21,979 bases of DNA from an uncultured Chitinophaga sp. Lineage in GTDB: Bacteria; Bacteroidota; Bacteroidia; Chitinophagales; Chitinophagaceae. The translations under genes were made by a program, and so were the position numbers. The stretch is from NCBI RefSeq assembly GCF_937874145.1, contig NZ_CALNBI010000492.1, positions 1 through 21,979 of the forward strand. Direction: 5' to 3'. The notes under the pieces are model-generated. The model searched no databases and was not told where the DNA came from. It saw nothing but the letters and a program-made list of their open reading frames with translations. Below, piece by piece: positions 1 to 7,852 of the stretch (its first letter is position 1; the number at the start of each line of letters is the position of its first letter).

Positions 1-52
1 AGCGACCCCTTGCACCCCATGCAAGTGCGCTACCGGGCTGCGCTACGTCCCG
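1..52 (-). tRNA. tRNA-Pro (anticodon GGG), 3' part outside window
   Basis: These 52 bases are identical to the 5' 52 bases of the complete tRNA-Pro at 11419-11492. Read on the minus strand they hold the 5' acceptor strand (CGGGACG), the D arm, and the anticodon arm with stem CTTGC/GCAAG and loop ATGGGGT, which puts GGG at positions 34-36. The T arm and the 3' acceptor strand lie beyond the left edge, so completeness cannot be judged. A Bacteroidota-type promoter sits upstream at 84-113. Confidence 0.9.
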
Positions 53-83
53 AACTTCCGGTACGTTCCTGAGGAACGGGACG

Positions 84-113
84 CGAAACTAATAAAATAT
101 TCTTATTTCCAAA
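84..113 (-). promoter_or_regulatory. Promoter of the left tRNA-Pro
   Basis: On the minus strand a TTTG (-33 element, 110-113) is followed after 18 bases by TAGTTTCG (84-91), one mismatch from the Bacteroidota -7 consensus TAnnTTTG. It lies about 30 bases before the tRNA 5' end. The region between box and tRNA aligns loosely with the same region of the second tRNA-Pro, which has a perfect -7 box. The promoter starts only 18 bases beyond the stop codon of the zinc-ribbon gene, so read-through from that operon is possible. A small hairpin GTTCC-TGA-GGAAC (65-77) lies in the leader. Confidence 0.55.
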
Positions 114-131
114 CAGAAGATTTGCAATTTG

Positions 132-1220
132 TTACTGATTCATCAGGATAAATGCAATGATGATAACGATCACCAGCAGCACCACCATCGTTACTTTCCC
201 CGCCGATACCGGCTTTTTGCCATGTACTTTTCCCGTTTGCCCGTTGATGAGGAAATGGTACGTTTTCTTTTTGTACACGTAAGTACACAGCCATATCGGG
301 AGGAGCACGTGCTTGTACGTCTGGTCAGTATAGCTGGTACTCACTTCCAGGCCCTTGTAGGTATCGATCCGGCATAAACCGGCACAGGCTTCCTCAATAA
401 AATTTTTCATGATCACTTCTGCCCTGTTATACCCTTCGTGTACCGCAATATCGTATACATCGGCTTGCCAGCCGGAAAGATACTGCGGATCGAAGTTCAC
501 GAGCTCATCGAGCTGATAGGGAAAAACGCTTTCATATTCCCTTTGCGACAGCTCGTTGGCGCCGCCGATAAGGATATCATCGAAAAAATGATCGAAGGTG
601 CCGCTTCGGTAGATCCACTCTGTATGCCGCACCTGCCGGCTTTGGCGCCTGCCGTTGCCGTCGGTGTAGTATTCCGTTTCGTAGTAATACCGCCCGCCGT
701 AGCCGCTCCACTTGCTGTGCGTTTGGGCGTCGTAGGTCCAGAATGGAAGGTAAATGCCGTGCAAGGCATCGTGGCGGGCTACTTCACGGAGGTCTCCCGG
801 CGCCCACCAGCCCTTGCCGATCCAGGATTTGAAAATTTCGAGGGATTGCTGCCGGTCCACCTTAAAAGGCACGATGCCCGAAGGTTGAATCACCCGCGTT
901 TTATAGGCTTCCGGGTTCACCGCCAAGTAGTTGCAGAAACTGCAGGTGAATGTGGGCACTTCCGACGTAAAGACCGATTGGGAACCGCAGCGCTTGCATT
1001 GATATACCCTCTGCTCCACCGTTACCGATGGATCATTGCCAGCCTCCAATTGCTGCCGCAGGTTGTGCTCCAGTATCCGGTCTTTCGATTGCCCGATTTC
1101 TACCTGCGTACCGCAATGCCCGCACACGAGCATCTGGTCTTTCGGACTGAAATACAACTGGGAATTGCACCCCGGGCAGGGAAACAATAATAAGGGGGCG
1201 TTGGCGGTGCTGGTTTCCAT
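132..1220 (-). CDS. Double zinc-ribbon, C-tail-anchored membrane protein (YdjG-like)
   Basis: A 362-residue protein with two N-terminal zinc ribbons of identical spacing: C15/C18 with C33/C36, and C75/C78 with C93/C96 (CX2C-X14-CX2C each). A long soluble middle rich in Trp and Tyr follows (about residues 110-330). The protein ends in one hydrophobic segment of about 20 residues, so it is probably tail-anchored with the ribbons in the cytoplasm. The architecture resembles Bacillus subtilis YdjG, a TFIIB-type zinc-ribbon protein encoded beside the SPFH protein YdjI and PspA. Here too the gene directly follows an SPFH gene, with a 39-base gap on the same strand. That supports a shared membrane-associated role, but the exact function is unknown. 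No terminator was found downstream before the tRNA promoter. Confidence 0.85.
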   Translation of the reverse strand: METSTANAPLLLFPCPGCNSQLYFSPKDQMLVCGHCGTQVEIGQSKDRILEHNLRQQLEAGNDPSVTVEQRVYQCKRCGSQSVFTSEVPTFTCSFCNYLAVNPEAYKTRVIQPSGIVPFKVDRQQSLEIFKSWIGKGWWAPGDLREVARHDALHGIYLPFWTYDAQTHSKWSGYGGRYYYETEYYTDGNGRRQSRQVRHTEWIYRSGTFDHFFDDILIGGANELSQREYESVFPYQLDELVNFDPQYLSGWQADVYDIAVHEGYNRAEVIMKNFIEEACAGLCRIDTYKGLEVSTSYTDQTYKHVLLPIWLCTYVYKKKTYHFLINGQTGKVHGKKPVSAGKVTMVVLLVIVIIIAFILMNQ

Positions 1221-1259
1221 GTATTGAAATGATATCGCCGGCGTCCGGCGTGAATATTT

Positions 1260-2258
1260 TTATAACCTGGCGAGAATCTCAGCTTTCTTCTGGTTGAATT
1301 CCTCTTCCGTAAGGATACCCTGCGCTTTCAGCTCGCCCAATTGCTTCAGCAGATCGAGCAGCTGTTGCTTGTTGACGGCCTCACTGGCAGCGGGTTGCTG
1401 CGGCGCGGGTTGTTGTTGCTGCTGGAGCATATTGGTAAGGATCACGCCAGCACCCATTCCGGCCGCTCCGGCTGCGCCGGGATTGCCGGACAGGTTTTCC
1501 AGCGCGATACCTCCCTGCATTTGGTTGAATTGGTTCAGTTTGTCGGCCAGCATATTCAGCTGGGTGGTTTTATCGAGGATTTTCTCCACTTCTTCCGGCA
1601 ACGTCACATTCTCGATATAGAACTGCCCGAGCTCAATGCCCCAGGCGTCGAATTCCTGCTGGAATACGGGCTTTAACTTCTCACCGAGTTCTGTAAAATT
1701 AGCCGCCAGGTCCAGGATAGATATGCCCGCTTCTGCCAGGCCTTCCGACAGCTTGCTGATGATCACATTCCGCAGTTGCTCGCTCACCGCCTCGATCCGC
1801 ACCCAGGGATGCGTACCTGCGAACTCCCGGATGAATTTCCGCGGATCGGTTACCCGCATGGTATACGTCCCGAACGAACGCAGCCGCACTTGCTGGAACT
1901 GCGGGTCGCGGACGATCACCGGGTTGGAAGTACCCCATTTCAGATTGGTGAACTGCTTGGTGCTCACGAAAAAAACATCCACTTTAAAAGGCGAGTCGAA
2001 CAGGTATTTCCAGGATTTCAGGGTGGTGGTGACCGGCATGTTCTGGGTAGACAATTCATGCCTGCCGGGCGGATAAGCGTCGCCGAACTCGCCTTCGTTC
2101 ATGAGCACCGCCACCTGCGACTCCCGCACGGTCAGCTGCGCCCCGTTCATGATCTTATTGCCTTTGTCGGGGAATTTGTAGATTACCGTATCCGATGTGT
2201 CATCCACCCAATCGATGACCTCGATAAATTCATTCTTGATAAAATCGAAAATTCCCAT
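1260..2258 (-). CDS. SPFH-domain protein with C-terminal SHOCT domain (YdjI-like)
   Basis: A 332-residue protein of the SPFH family often labelled virion core protein-like, close in layout to Bacillus YdjI. Most of the protein (about 1-240) is the SPFH region. A low-complexity Ala/Gly/Gln linker follows (about 255-295), then a C-terminal SHOCT domain of about 35 residues with the typical pattern LLKQLGELKAQGILTEEEF and a basic end. SHOCT domains are short helical tails thought to mediate oligomerisation. The open frame extends 11 codons upstream to 2291, but the start at 2258 (MGIFDFIKNEF) is preferred because it matches the usual start of this family. No transmembrane helix is evident, so membrane association would be peripheral. 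It is the first gene of the pair with the zinc-ribbon protein. Its role is inferred from family and context: organising membrane or recruiting partners under stress. Confidence 0.85.
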   Translation of the reverse strand: MGIFDFIKNEFIEVIDWVDDTSDTVIYKFPDKGNKIMNGAQLTVRESQVAVLMNEGEFGDAYPPGRHELSTQNMPVTTTLKSWKYLFDSPFKVDVFFVSTKQFTNLKWGTSNPVIVRDPQFQQVRLRSFGTYTMRVTDPRKFIREFAGTHPWVRIEAVSEQLRNVIISKLSEGLAEAGISILDLAANFTELGEKLKPVFQQEFDAWGIELGQFYIENVTLPEEVEKILDKTTQLNMLADKLNQFNQMQGGIALENLSGNPGAAGAAGMGAGVILTNMLQQQQQPAPQQPAASEAVNKQQLLDLLKQLGELKAQGILTEEEFNQKKAEILARL

Positions 2259-2351
2259 GGTAGCGGTTTTAGTTGAGATGAAAACAACCATGGGAAGTTA
2301 CGTAAAAATCAGGCTTCATTCATCGCGGATATTTCCTGTTTACAAACGGGG

Positions 2352-2753
2352 CTATTCCCAGCTGCCGGCCATCGATACCTGCAGGCTGTCGCTTTCCACT
2401 TCCATATCAATCGGGAAAATGATCTTGTATTTGTCCATATCAACGGAACATCCGCTGATAAAACCCGTGGAATCGCCCCATAGCTGCACGCGGTAAGTGG
2501 TGTTATACAACGTCATCGGGATCCTGGGATGGATGCTGAAAGTCGCGGGCAGGGTGAGGTCTGCCGGGTAAAAGCCCGTATGCGCAATCGGGTCCTGTCC
2601 TGTTTCATCGAAAACCAGCAAGTAAAGGCGCTGGGATGGCGCCGCCGTCCGTTTATACCCGTTCAGCCGGATGGACTTCAGGCTGAAAGTCCGGTTTTCT
2701 TTCCCGCAGCTGACCAGCAGTGGCAGCAACAATACAAATAATATTTTCTTCAT
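2352..2753 (-). CDS. Small putative lipoprotein at the end of the efflux operon
   Basis: A 133-residue protein with a lipoprotein signal peptide: a Lys-Lys N terminus, a hydrophobic core and the lipobox LVSC with Cys16. The mature part looks beta-rich, with alternating hydrophobic residues and few helices. I do not recognise the family. It begins 18 bases after the stop codon of the MFS pump gene on the same strand, so it is probably the last gene of the efflux operon. It may instead be an independently used gene, since no terminator or clear promoter was seen in the gap. A link to efflux is suggested by position only. Confidence 0.7.
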   Translation of the reverse strand: MKKILFVLLLPLLVSCGKENRTFSLKSIRLNGYKRTAAPSQRLYLLVFDETGQDPIAHTGFYPADLTLPATFSIHPRIPMTLYNTTYRVQLWGDSTGFISGCSVDMDKYKIIFPIDMEVESDSLQVSMAGSWE

Positions 2754-2771
2754 AACTGTTTTTTAAAAGCC

Positions 2772-4388
2772 TCATGCCGGCGAAAGCCGCCGGGATCTCA
2801 GGAACACTGCTGTCCTGTTCAGGTACGGGAACAAGGCGATCAGCAGCAGCGTTCCCGTGATCAGCAGCGCCATCCATTCATAATAATCCATCGCAAAACG
2901 CAGTTGCCCCTGCCGGTTGATATCCCCGATCAGCAGCTTATATCCTCCCCGCACCGATTGCGCGTGTTCCAGCCCCCTGGCCGTCAAGTGCCCTGCCTGT
3001 TTCCGCAGCGCCTCGCGCACGAGGGGGCTCGTGGCGGTCAACCGGTCCTGGAAAGCATTGTAATGCCGGCTCTTGCCGTACAATTCCAGGTAATTGATAA
3101 TGCCGATGCTGACCACAAAACCCAGGTACCGCACCGCGAGGCAAACCGCCGACGCCGAAACACCCAGGGATACGGGCACGGCAGAAATGGCGTAAATGAT
3201 CGTCGGCACCATGATCATCCCCACACCCAAACCCTGCACGAAAAGAGGCAGGAAATAATTGAAAGGGTCCGCCTGCACGTCGAACAGGAAATACATCTGT
3301 ACATGGAACACCAGCAGCAACAGGAACCCCGGCAGCCAGATGTGCCGGATCCGCTTCTGCATCAATGTCATGGTACAGGCGATGATCACTCCGGCCACGA
3401 GGCCGGCGAGGTTGAATACGTTGATGTAAGACAGGTGCATGGGATCGAAGCGCAGCACCGAAGTGAAATAGTTATTGGTGATGCCCGACGCGAACCGGCA
3501 GATATACATCACAAACAGCACCAGCAGGCCGATCCGGAAATTGCGGAACCGGAATGTACGCAGATCGATGTAAGGCCGCTTCATCGCCCGCTGCCGCAGG
3601 ACGTACAATACTGCAATGCCCGCGATCCCCAGCACGCTGTATCGTATCCGCCCGTCGGCCAGCCAGTAATATTCCTGGCCGAAGATCATGATGTAACCGA
3701 ACAGGCATAATGCAATGCTGTACAGCGCAAAACTCTGCCAGTCGAGCTTGGATAATGGGAATTTCACCTGCAGGCGGACGTTATTCATCGTCAGCAGCAA
3801 CAAAACCAAACAAGGCAGGTAGGAAAACACCGCCGCTTTGTAAACGATGTTGAAATTGAACGCGTCGATGAGATCGGCGGTCACCAGGTTATTGAACGGC
3901 AACGCGCACAACAGCAATCCGAAGAACACCGAAAAACTGATCTCGCGGGCGCGCTCGCTGCGCAAACGGGTGAACATGAGCGCCAGCGACAGGTTCACCG
4001 TACACGAAAATAACATTCCCTGGAAAAAGCGCACAGGGAAAAGAATGTATACCTCCCGGCTATGGTAGCAGATCAGCGCCGACAACATTTGCAGGAACGT
4101 GAACAGGATGAAATATTCCCGCGTGGCCAGGTAAGTGAAGAAACGGCGCTCCAAACTGTAAAACCCTACATATCCCGCATAAAATAACGCCACGGCGAAC
4201 TGGATATCGGCCGGTTCGCTGCCATAGTACCCCGCCGCTGCGTTAATATTCGCCATGGGCAGGAAAAACAGGACCAGGCTCGGCAGTACCAGCAGGAACA
4301 GGATCACTTTCACCCACCATTCCGGCACCCAGCGTTTGAATATGGGAATAGCCTTATCCACGATGCTGCCTTTTGCGGATGTAAACAT
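2772..4388 (-). CDS. MFS drug-efflux transporter, DHA2 (EmrB/QacA-like) family
   Basis: A 538-residue, very hydrophobic protein with about 14 membrane segments, the count of DHA2 multidrug transporters that export drugs by proton antiport. A motif-B-like sequence with Arg120, Gln123 and Gly124 (RFFQG) sits in the fourth segment. The usual motif A (GxLaDrxGrr) between segments 2 and 3 is not recognisable; that loop reads SLERRFFTYLATR. A long loop near residues 440-500 precedes the last segment. The gene overlaps the upstream adaptor gene by 35 bases and belongs to a TolC/HlyD/MFS set, so it most likely pumps substrates from the cytoplasm through the adaptor and outer membrane factor. The substrate is unknown. 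Confidence 0.9.
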   Translation of the reverse strand: MFTSAKGSIVDKAIPIFKRWVPEWWVKVILFLLVLPSLVLFFLPMANINAAAGYYGSEPADIQFAVALFYAGYVGFYSLERRFFTYLATREYFILFTFLQMLSALICYHSREVYILFPVRFFQGMLFSCTVNLSLALMFTRLRSERAREISFSVFFGLLLCALPFNNLVTADLIDAFNFNIVYKAAVFSYLPCLVLLLLTMNNVRLQVKFPLSKLDWQSFALYSIALCLFGYIMIFGQEYYWLADGRIRYSVLGIAGIAVLYVLRQRAMKRPYIDLRTFRFRNFRIGLLVLFVMYICRFASGITNNYFTSVLRFDPMHLSYINVFNLAGLVAGVIIACTMTLMQKRIRHIWLPGFLLLLVFHVQMYFLFDVQADPFNYFLPLFVQGLGVGMIMVPTIIYAISAVPVSLGVSASAVCLAVRYLGFVVSIGIINYLELYGKSRHYNAFQDRLTATSPLVREALRKQAGHLTARGLEHAQSVRGGYKLLIGDINRQGQLRFAMDYYEWMALLITGTLLLIALFPYLNRTAVFLRSRRLSPA

Positions 4389-5418
4389 TCACGTTCATGC
4401 CCACTTTCAATACATCGATAAATTTCCTTTCCCCGTCGATGCGGATACGTACCGGCACCCGCTGCACGATTTTCACATAGTTGCCCGTGGAGTTGTCGGG
4501 CGGTAGCAGCGAAAAGCTCGATCCTGTTGCAGGCGAAAAGGAGATGATGGTGCCCCTGAACTCCCGGCCGGGATAAGCGTCTGCGATCACTTTCACGGAG
4601 TCGCCGATCTCCATGCCGGCAACCTGCGTTTCCTTATAGTTGGCTACCACCCATTTGTCGGTTTCATCATTCACGATAAACGCCAGCGTTTCACCCGCAT
4701 CGATCATCTGCCCGGTTTCGACTGTCCGCCGTCCCATCCTGCCGTTATACGCCGCGGTAACGACCGTATAACTCACATCCAGCTTATGCCTGTTCAGCAG
4801 CGACTTTAGCCTGGCGATCTCCGCGCTCACCACGTATTTTTCCGCCTCGATATCCGCAATGCGCGAGGCCGCCGCTTCGTAGTTGTCCTGCGCGGCCTGG
4901 TAATCGCTGGTGTATACGTCCAGCGTGGCTTTCACGTGCTCCAGTTGTTGTTGGGTGGCGGATTCTTCCCGGTAAAGTTGCTGATAGCGGTCGTAATCCA
5001 GCTGCTGCTTCCAGACTTCCGCCTTCGTGGCCGAAACTTTCGACCGGGCCGATTGCGCCGACTGCCCCAGGGTATGGATATTGCTCTCCAGCACGCGGAG
5101 CTGCGCTTCGGCCTTGCGGATCGAAGCTTCCGTCTGCTCCTGCTGCAACACGTATTCGCGGTTGTCGATAACCAGCAGGGTATCTCCCTTTTTGACATGC
5201 TGGTTTTCCTCGAATTTCACCGCCACGATAAATCCCCCTGCCCTGGCGATAACGGGGTTTACGTATTCCTGCACCTGAGCGTCGTTGGTTTGTTCGTAGA
5301 CGTAGTATCCCCACAGCGTGGCAACGCCCCAGGCGGCCAGTGCGAGCACGATGATGCCGGCGATCCATCCTGTGATGCGGGTGATCAGCCTGTCGGTTAC
5401 GGTATATTTCTTTTTCAT
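4354..5418 (-). CDS. Periplasmic adaptor (membrane fusion) protein, HlyD/EmrA-like
   Basis: A 354-residue protein with a short cytoplasmic N terminus and one membrane anchor at about residues 17-39. A barrel-sandwich (lipoyl-like) half follows (about 55-90, ending VKKGDTLLVIDNREY), then a long alpha-helical hairpin (about 90-210), the second lipoyl half, and a beta-barrel region (about 255-330) with the typical RVPVRI end. The sequence QTNDAQVQ after the anchor is typical of EmrA-type adaptors (consensus QTDDAYV). It should bridge the inner-membrane MFS pump and the TolC-like channel. It starts 8 bases after the TolC-like gene and overlaps the pump gene by 35 bases, which implies coupled translation. 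Confidence 0.92.
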   Translation of the reverse strand: MKKKYTVTDRLITRITGWIAGIIVLALAAWGVATLWGYYVYEQTNDAQVQEYVNPVIARAGGFIVAVKFEENQHVKKGDTLLVIDNREYVLQQEQTEASIRKAEAQLRVLESNIHTLGQSAQSARSKVSATKAEVWKQQLDYDRYQQLYREESATQQQLEHVKATLDVYTSDYQAAQDNYEAAASRIADIEAEKYVVSAEIARLKSLLNRHKLDVSYTVVTAAYNGRMGRRTVETGQMIDAGETLAFIVNDETDKWVVANYKETQVAGMEIGDSVKVIADAYPGREFRGTIISFSPATGSSFSLLPPDNSTGNYVKIVQRVPVRIRIDGERKFIDVLKVGMNVNVYIRKRQHRG

Positions 5419-5426
5419 GTTGTGTA

Positions 5427-6761
5427 TTAAAGAATGCCTGTGATGTTTTGCAGGAGGTAATGCCGGTCCTGCGCGGCGATGCGCGCGGCCGCCAGCTCGA
5501 AGCGCGTCTGGAGCACCTGCACGTCCGCATCGAGGAGATCGGTAATCAACGACGTATGGTTGAAGTAAGTGTTTTTGATGATGCGGGCGTTTTCTTCGGC
5601 CTGTAGCACGTTTGCTTCCGCCACGCGGATGCGGACCAGCGATTCGCTGTAACGGAGAAAGGCCTCCATTACCTGCTGGCGCACCTGGTCTTCGGTGTCT
5701 TTATGCGTTTCTTCTTCCTTTTCCAGTTCCAGCTTTGCCGCCCTGACTTTATGTACGTTATGATACAGTTCGGATATGGGGAAGGAAGCTTTCAGCCCCG
5801 CTACGCCGAGCGAATACCAGTAAGGGTTGTAGGGAAAGAGGAATATCTGCGGGTTGGCATAATAGAATTCGCTGTACATGCCGGCTTTGGGGCGCACGTT
5901 TGCTCTCACTTTGCGCAGGTGCAGCTTGCTCAATTCGGTTTGCTGTTCGGAGATATGATAAGGGAACGAATGCGCGAGGGCTTCGGCGAGATAATGTTCG
6001 TATTGCCTGGGCGCTTCGGGTTGATCGTTGATGGATGCGGGAAGGATGATGCTTTCGTCCGGCTCGCCCATGAGGATATTGAGCTGCTGGCTGGCGATGC
6101 GGATGTCGTTTTCGATCGTGACCTGCGCCAGCTTCCGTTTCGACAGTTCCAGTTCCACCCGCAGCACATCGCTTTTGAGGACTGTTCCGTTCTTATGGAA
6201 AGCTTTAATCTCCTTCAGCTGCTGCTCCTGGTCGGCGATATCCTGCCGGATGAGGTCACGGAAAATAAGTGATTTTTGCAGGTCGAGATAACAGGACGCT
6301 GTTTTGTAATGGATATCCGAAACGGCCTGGTCTTTCCGGATGAGGCTGATCCGGTGCAGCGTTTTCGCTTCCGCGATTTTGAGATTGAGTTTGTTCCCGT
6401 TGTAAAGGTTCAGGTAAAGATCGGCGCCAACGCGGTAAAGGGTGTGGATCACTTCGTGCTGGGACGGTTTCGAGAATAACCCGTTTTCATATACCGGGAT
6501 GTTTGTGGCTTTTTCAGCGGTGCCTTTGACGCCTAATTCGGGGTAGCGCTCCATCCGCGCATCTTTTACTTCTTCTTCGGCAATGCCGGCAGACATTTTT
6601 CTTATTTCCACCAGCCGGCTGTGTTCGTCCGCCTTTTGCCAGGCCTGGGAAAGTGAGATCCTGATCGTATCCTCCGCAACCGCCTTTATTTGCCCGTATA
6701 TGGGAAGGCTGCTGCCTGTAAAAATCAACCCGGATAACCACACTAGTTTACTTCGGTTCAT
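5427..6761 (-). CDS. TolC-family outer membrane efflux protein
   Basis: A 444-residue protein with a signal peptide (cleavage expected near residue 24, after IYGQ). The rest is mostly amphipathic helix with two OEP repeats, including a typical repeat near residues 195-235 (KSDVLRVELELSKRKLAQV, then LNILMGEP). Members form trimeric channels through the outer membrane and periplasm. It is the first gene of the efflux operon and lies divergent from the AraC regulator. The only plausible start is at 6761, since the next Met is about residue 54. A -7 box at 6770-6777 would leave a leader of only a few bases. Confidence 0.92.
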   Translation of the reverse strand: MNRSKLVWLSGLIFTGSSLPIYGQIKAVAEDTIRISLSQAWQKADEHSRLVEIRKMSAGIAEEEVKDARMERYPELGVKGTAEKATNIPVYENGLFSKPSQHEVIHTLYRVGADLYLNLYNGNKLNLKIAEAKTLHRISLIRKDQAVSDIHYKTASCYLDLQKSLIFRDLIRQDIADQEQQLKEIKAFHKNGTVLKSDVLRVELELSKRKLAQVTIENDIRIASQQLNILMGEPDESIILPASINDQPEAPRQYEHYLAEALAHSFPYHISEQQTELSKLHLRKVRANVRPKAGMYSEFYYANPQIFLFPYNPYWYSLGVAGLKASFPISELYHNVHKVRAAKLELEKEEETHKDTEDQVRQQVMEAFLRYSESLVRIRVAEANVLQAEENARIIKNTYFNHTSLITDLLDADVQVLQTRFELAAARIAAQDRHYLLQNITGIL

Positions 6762-6767
6762 CGTGGG

Positions 6768-6778
6768 TGCAAAATTAT
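6768..6778 (-). promoter_or_regulatory. -7 box of the efflux operon, left arm of an 11-bp inverted repeat
   Basis: The minus strand reads TAATTTTG (6770-6777), a perfect TAnnTTTG. The 11 bases ATAATTTTGCA reading on this strand (6768-6778) recur exactly in mirror image at 6842-6852, where they form the -7 box of the divergent regulator gene. No convincing -33 TTTG was found at the usual distance, so this promoter may need an activator. The predicted transcript start is only about 3-5 bases before the TolC-like ATG. Confidence 0.5.
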
Positions 6779-6837
6779 AACGCCGGCAGATATCGCGTTT
6801 CTCCTAAAAAGTCAATCTTTTCATCATTCCGGCCAAA

Positions 6838-6856
6838 ATGCATAATTTTGCATGCA
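6838..6856 (+). promoter_or_regulatory. -7 box of the AraC-type regulator gene within a palindrome
   Basis: TAATTTTG at 6843-6850 is a perfect Bacteroidota -7 box, about 24 bases before the regulator ATG. A weak -33-like TTTT at 6818-6821 lies 21 bases upstream. The box is embedded in an inverted repeat ATGCA-N6-TGCAT (6838-6842 / 6849-6853), which is a candidate operator for autoregulation because binding there would cover the -7 box. Confidence 0.5.
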
Positions 6857-6874
6857 CATATTTGATAGCGCAAC

Positions 6875-7660
6875 ATGGGCCTCATTGCTTCCTTACCGGA
6901 AATAGACAAGAAGAAAGACAGCGTGTTCGTCATGCACGAGAAGTCAGAAAAACTCATCCCGCTGCATTCCCACACCAAAGGACAACTAAGCTACGTAGAA
7001 GGCGGCATCGCCTATATCACCATCGATTTCAAAACGTATGTAGTGCCCGCCAGGCATTACTTCTGGATACCACAGGGGATGGAGCATATCCTCCGCATCG
7101 GCTACTCCGCCACGGTACTGCGCTCCCTGTACTTTTACGCGCACGACGACCAGACGGACCCTTTCTTCAGCCGCCTGGGCATCTATCCCGCCAGCGAACT
7201 GCTCATACAAATGATCAACTATACGGAAAGATGGGATGGCAGGCACGTTACCGTCAAAGACGACAACTTCGAATTCCTCATCGCCCTGAAAAACATCCTG
7301 CCCCAGCTCAACAATAAAGCCCTCCCCATCATCCTGCCCGTTACCGATAACGAACAGATGCAAAAAATCATCCGCTACCTCGAAAAGAACATGGCGGAAG
7401 CCCTTACCGCCAAAAGCATCAGCAGCCAGTTCAACCTGAGCGAGCGCTCCATGTCCCGCCTCTTCCAGGCAACGCTGCACATGTCTTTCCTGCAATACCT
7501 GAAAACGCTGCGCATGGTAAAAGCCATCGAGCTGATCCTGAAAACCCAGCAACCCATAGGAGACATCGCGTTTGCCGTCGGGTACAATACCATCAGCTCC
7601 TTCAGCGACGCATTCCAGGATTTTACCCACGCCCGGCCTACGGACTTCCGGAAAAACTAA
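6875..7660 (+). CDS. AraC-family transcriptional regulator
   Basis: A 261-residue protein with an N-terminal cupin-like sensor half (His31, His33 and His71 in the usual places) and a C-terminal double helix-turn-helix (about residues 160-261). The second helix-turn-helix shows the family signature IGDIAFAVGYNTISSFSDAF followed by a PTDFRK end. It is transcribed away from the efflux operon with 113 bases between start codons, a layout typical of a local regulator. The likely targets are the TolC/HlyD/MFS genes and perhaps its own gene. The downstream GH95 gene lies on the same strand but 192 bases away, so co-regulation there is less certain. The inducer is unknown. Confidence 0.9.
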   Translation: MGLIASLPEIDKKKDSVFVMHEKSEKLIPLHSHTKGQLSYVEGGIAYITIDFKTYVVPARHYFWIPQGMEHILRIGYSATVLRSLYFYAHDDQTDPFFSRLGIYPASELLIQMINYTERWDGRHVTVKDDNFEFLIALKNILPQLNNKALPIILPVTDNEQMQKIIRYLEKNMAEALTAKSISSQFNLSERSMSRLFQATLHMSFLQYLKTLRMVKAIELILKTQQPIGDIAFAVGYNTISSFSDAFQDFTHARPTDFRKN

Positions 7661-7852
7661 CCATCGGGACGGCCTATCCGTGAAATGCTAAAATCCTATA
7701 TTACTTGGCTAACGTTGCTATAGTACAGCTTCCGGATTTCGACTACTTTTATTGGTCTTCCGGGGAAAACCGGGATTGCCTTTCCTGGCAGAGGGCGCCG
7801 GACTACAACGCTTGTCAACCTCGAATAGAACCACAATAAAACTGTTTATTGA
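7661..7852 (+). other. Intergenic region upstream of the GH95 gene
   Basis: In this 192-base region I see no open frame of note, no terminator with a T-run, and no perfect promoter. The nearest promoter-like string is TACTTTTA (7744-7751), one mismatch from TAnnTTTG. It is flanked by two copies of CTTCCGG (7729-7735 and 7757-7763) 28 bases apart, which could be a direct-repeat binding site or chance. Confidence 0.3.

Noticed and set aside
2259..2291. Upstream start of the SPFH gene at 2291
   Set aside because: The 11 extra residues do not resemble the family start, while MGIFDFIKNEF at 2258 does.
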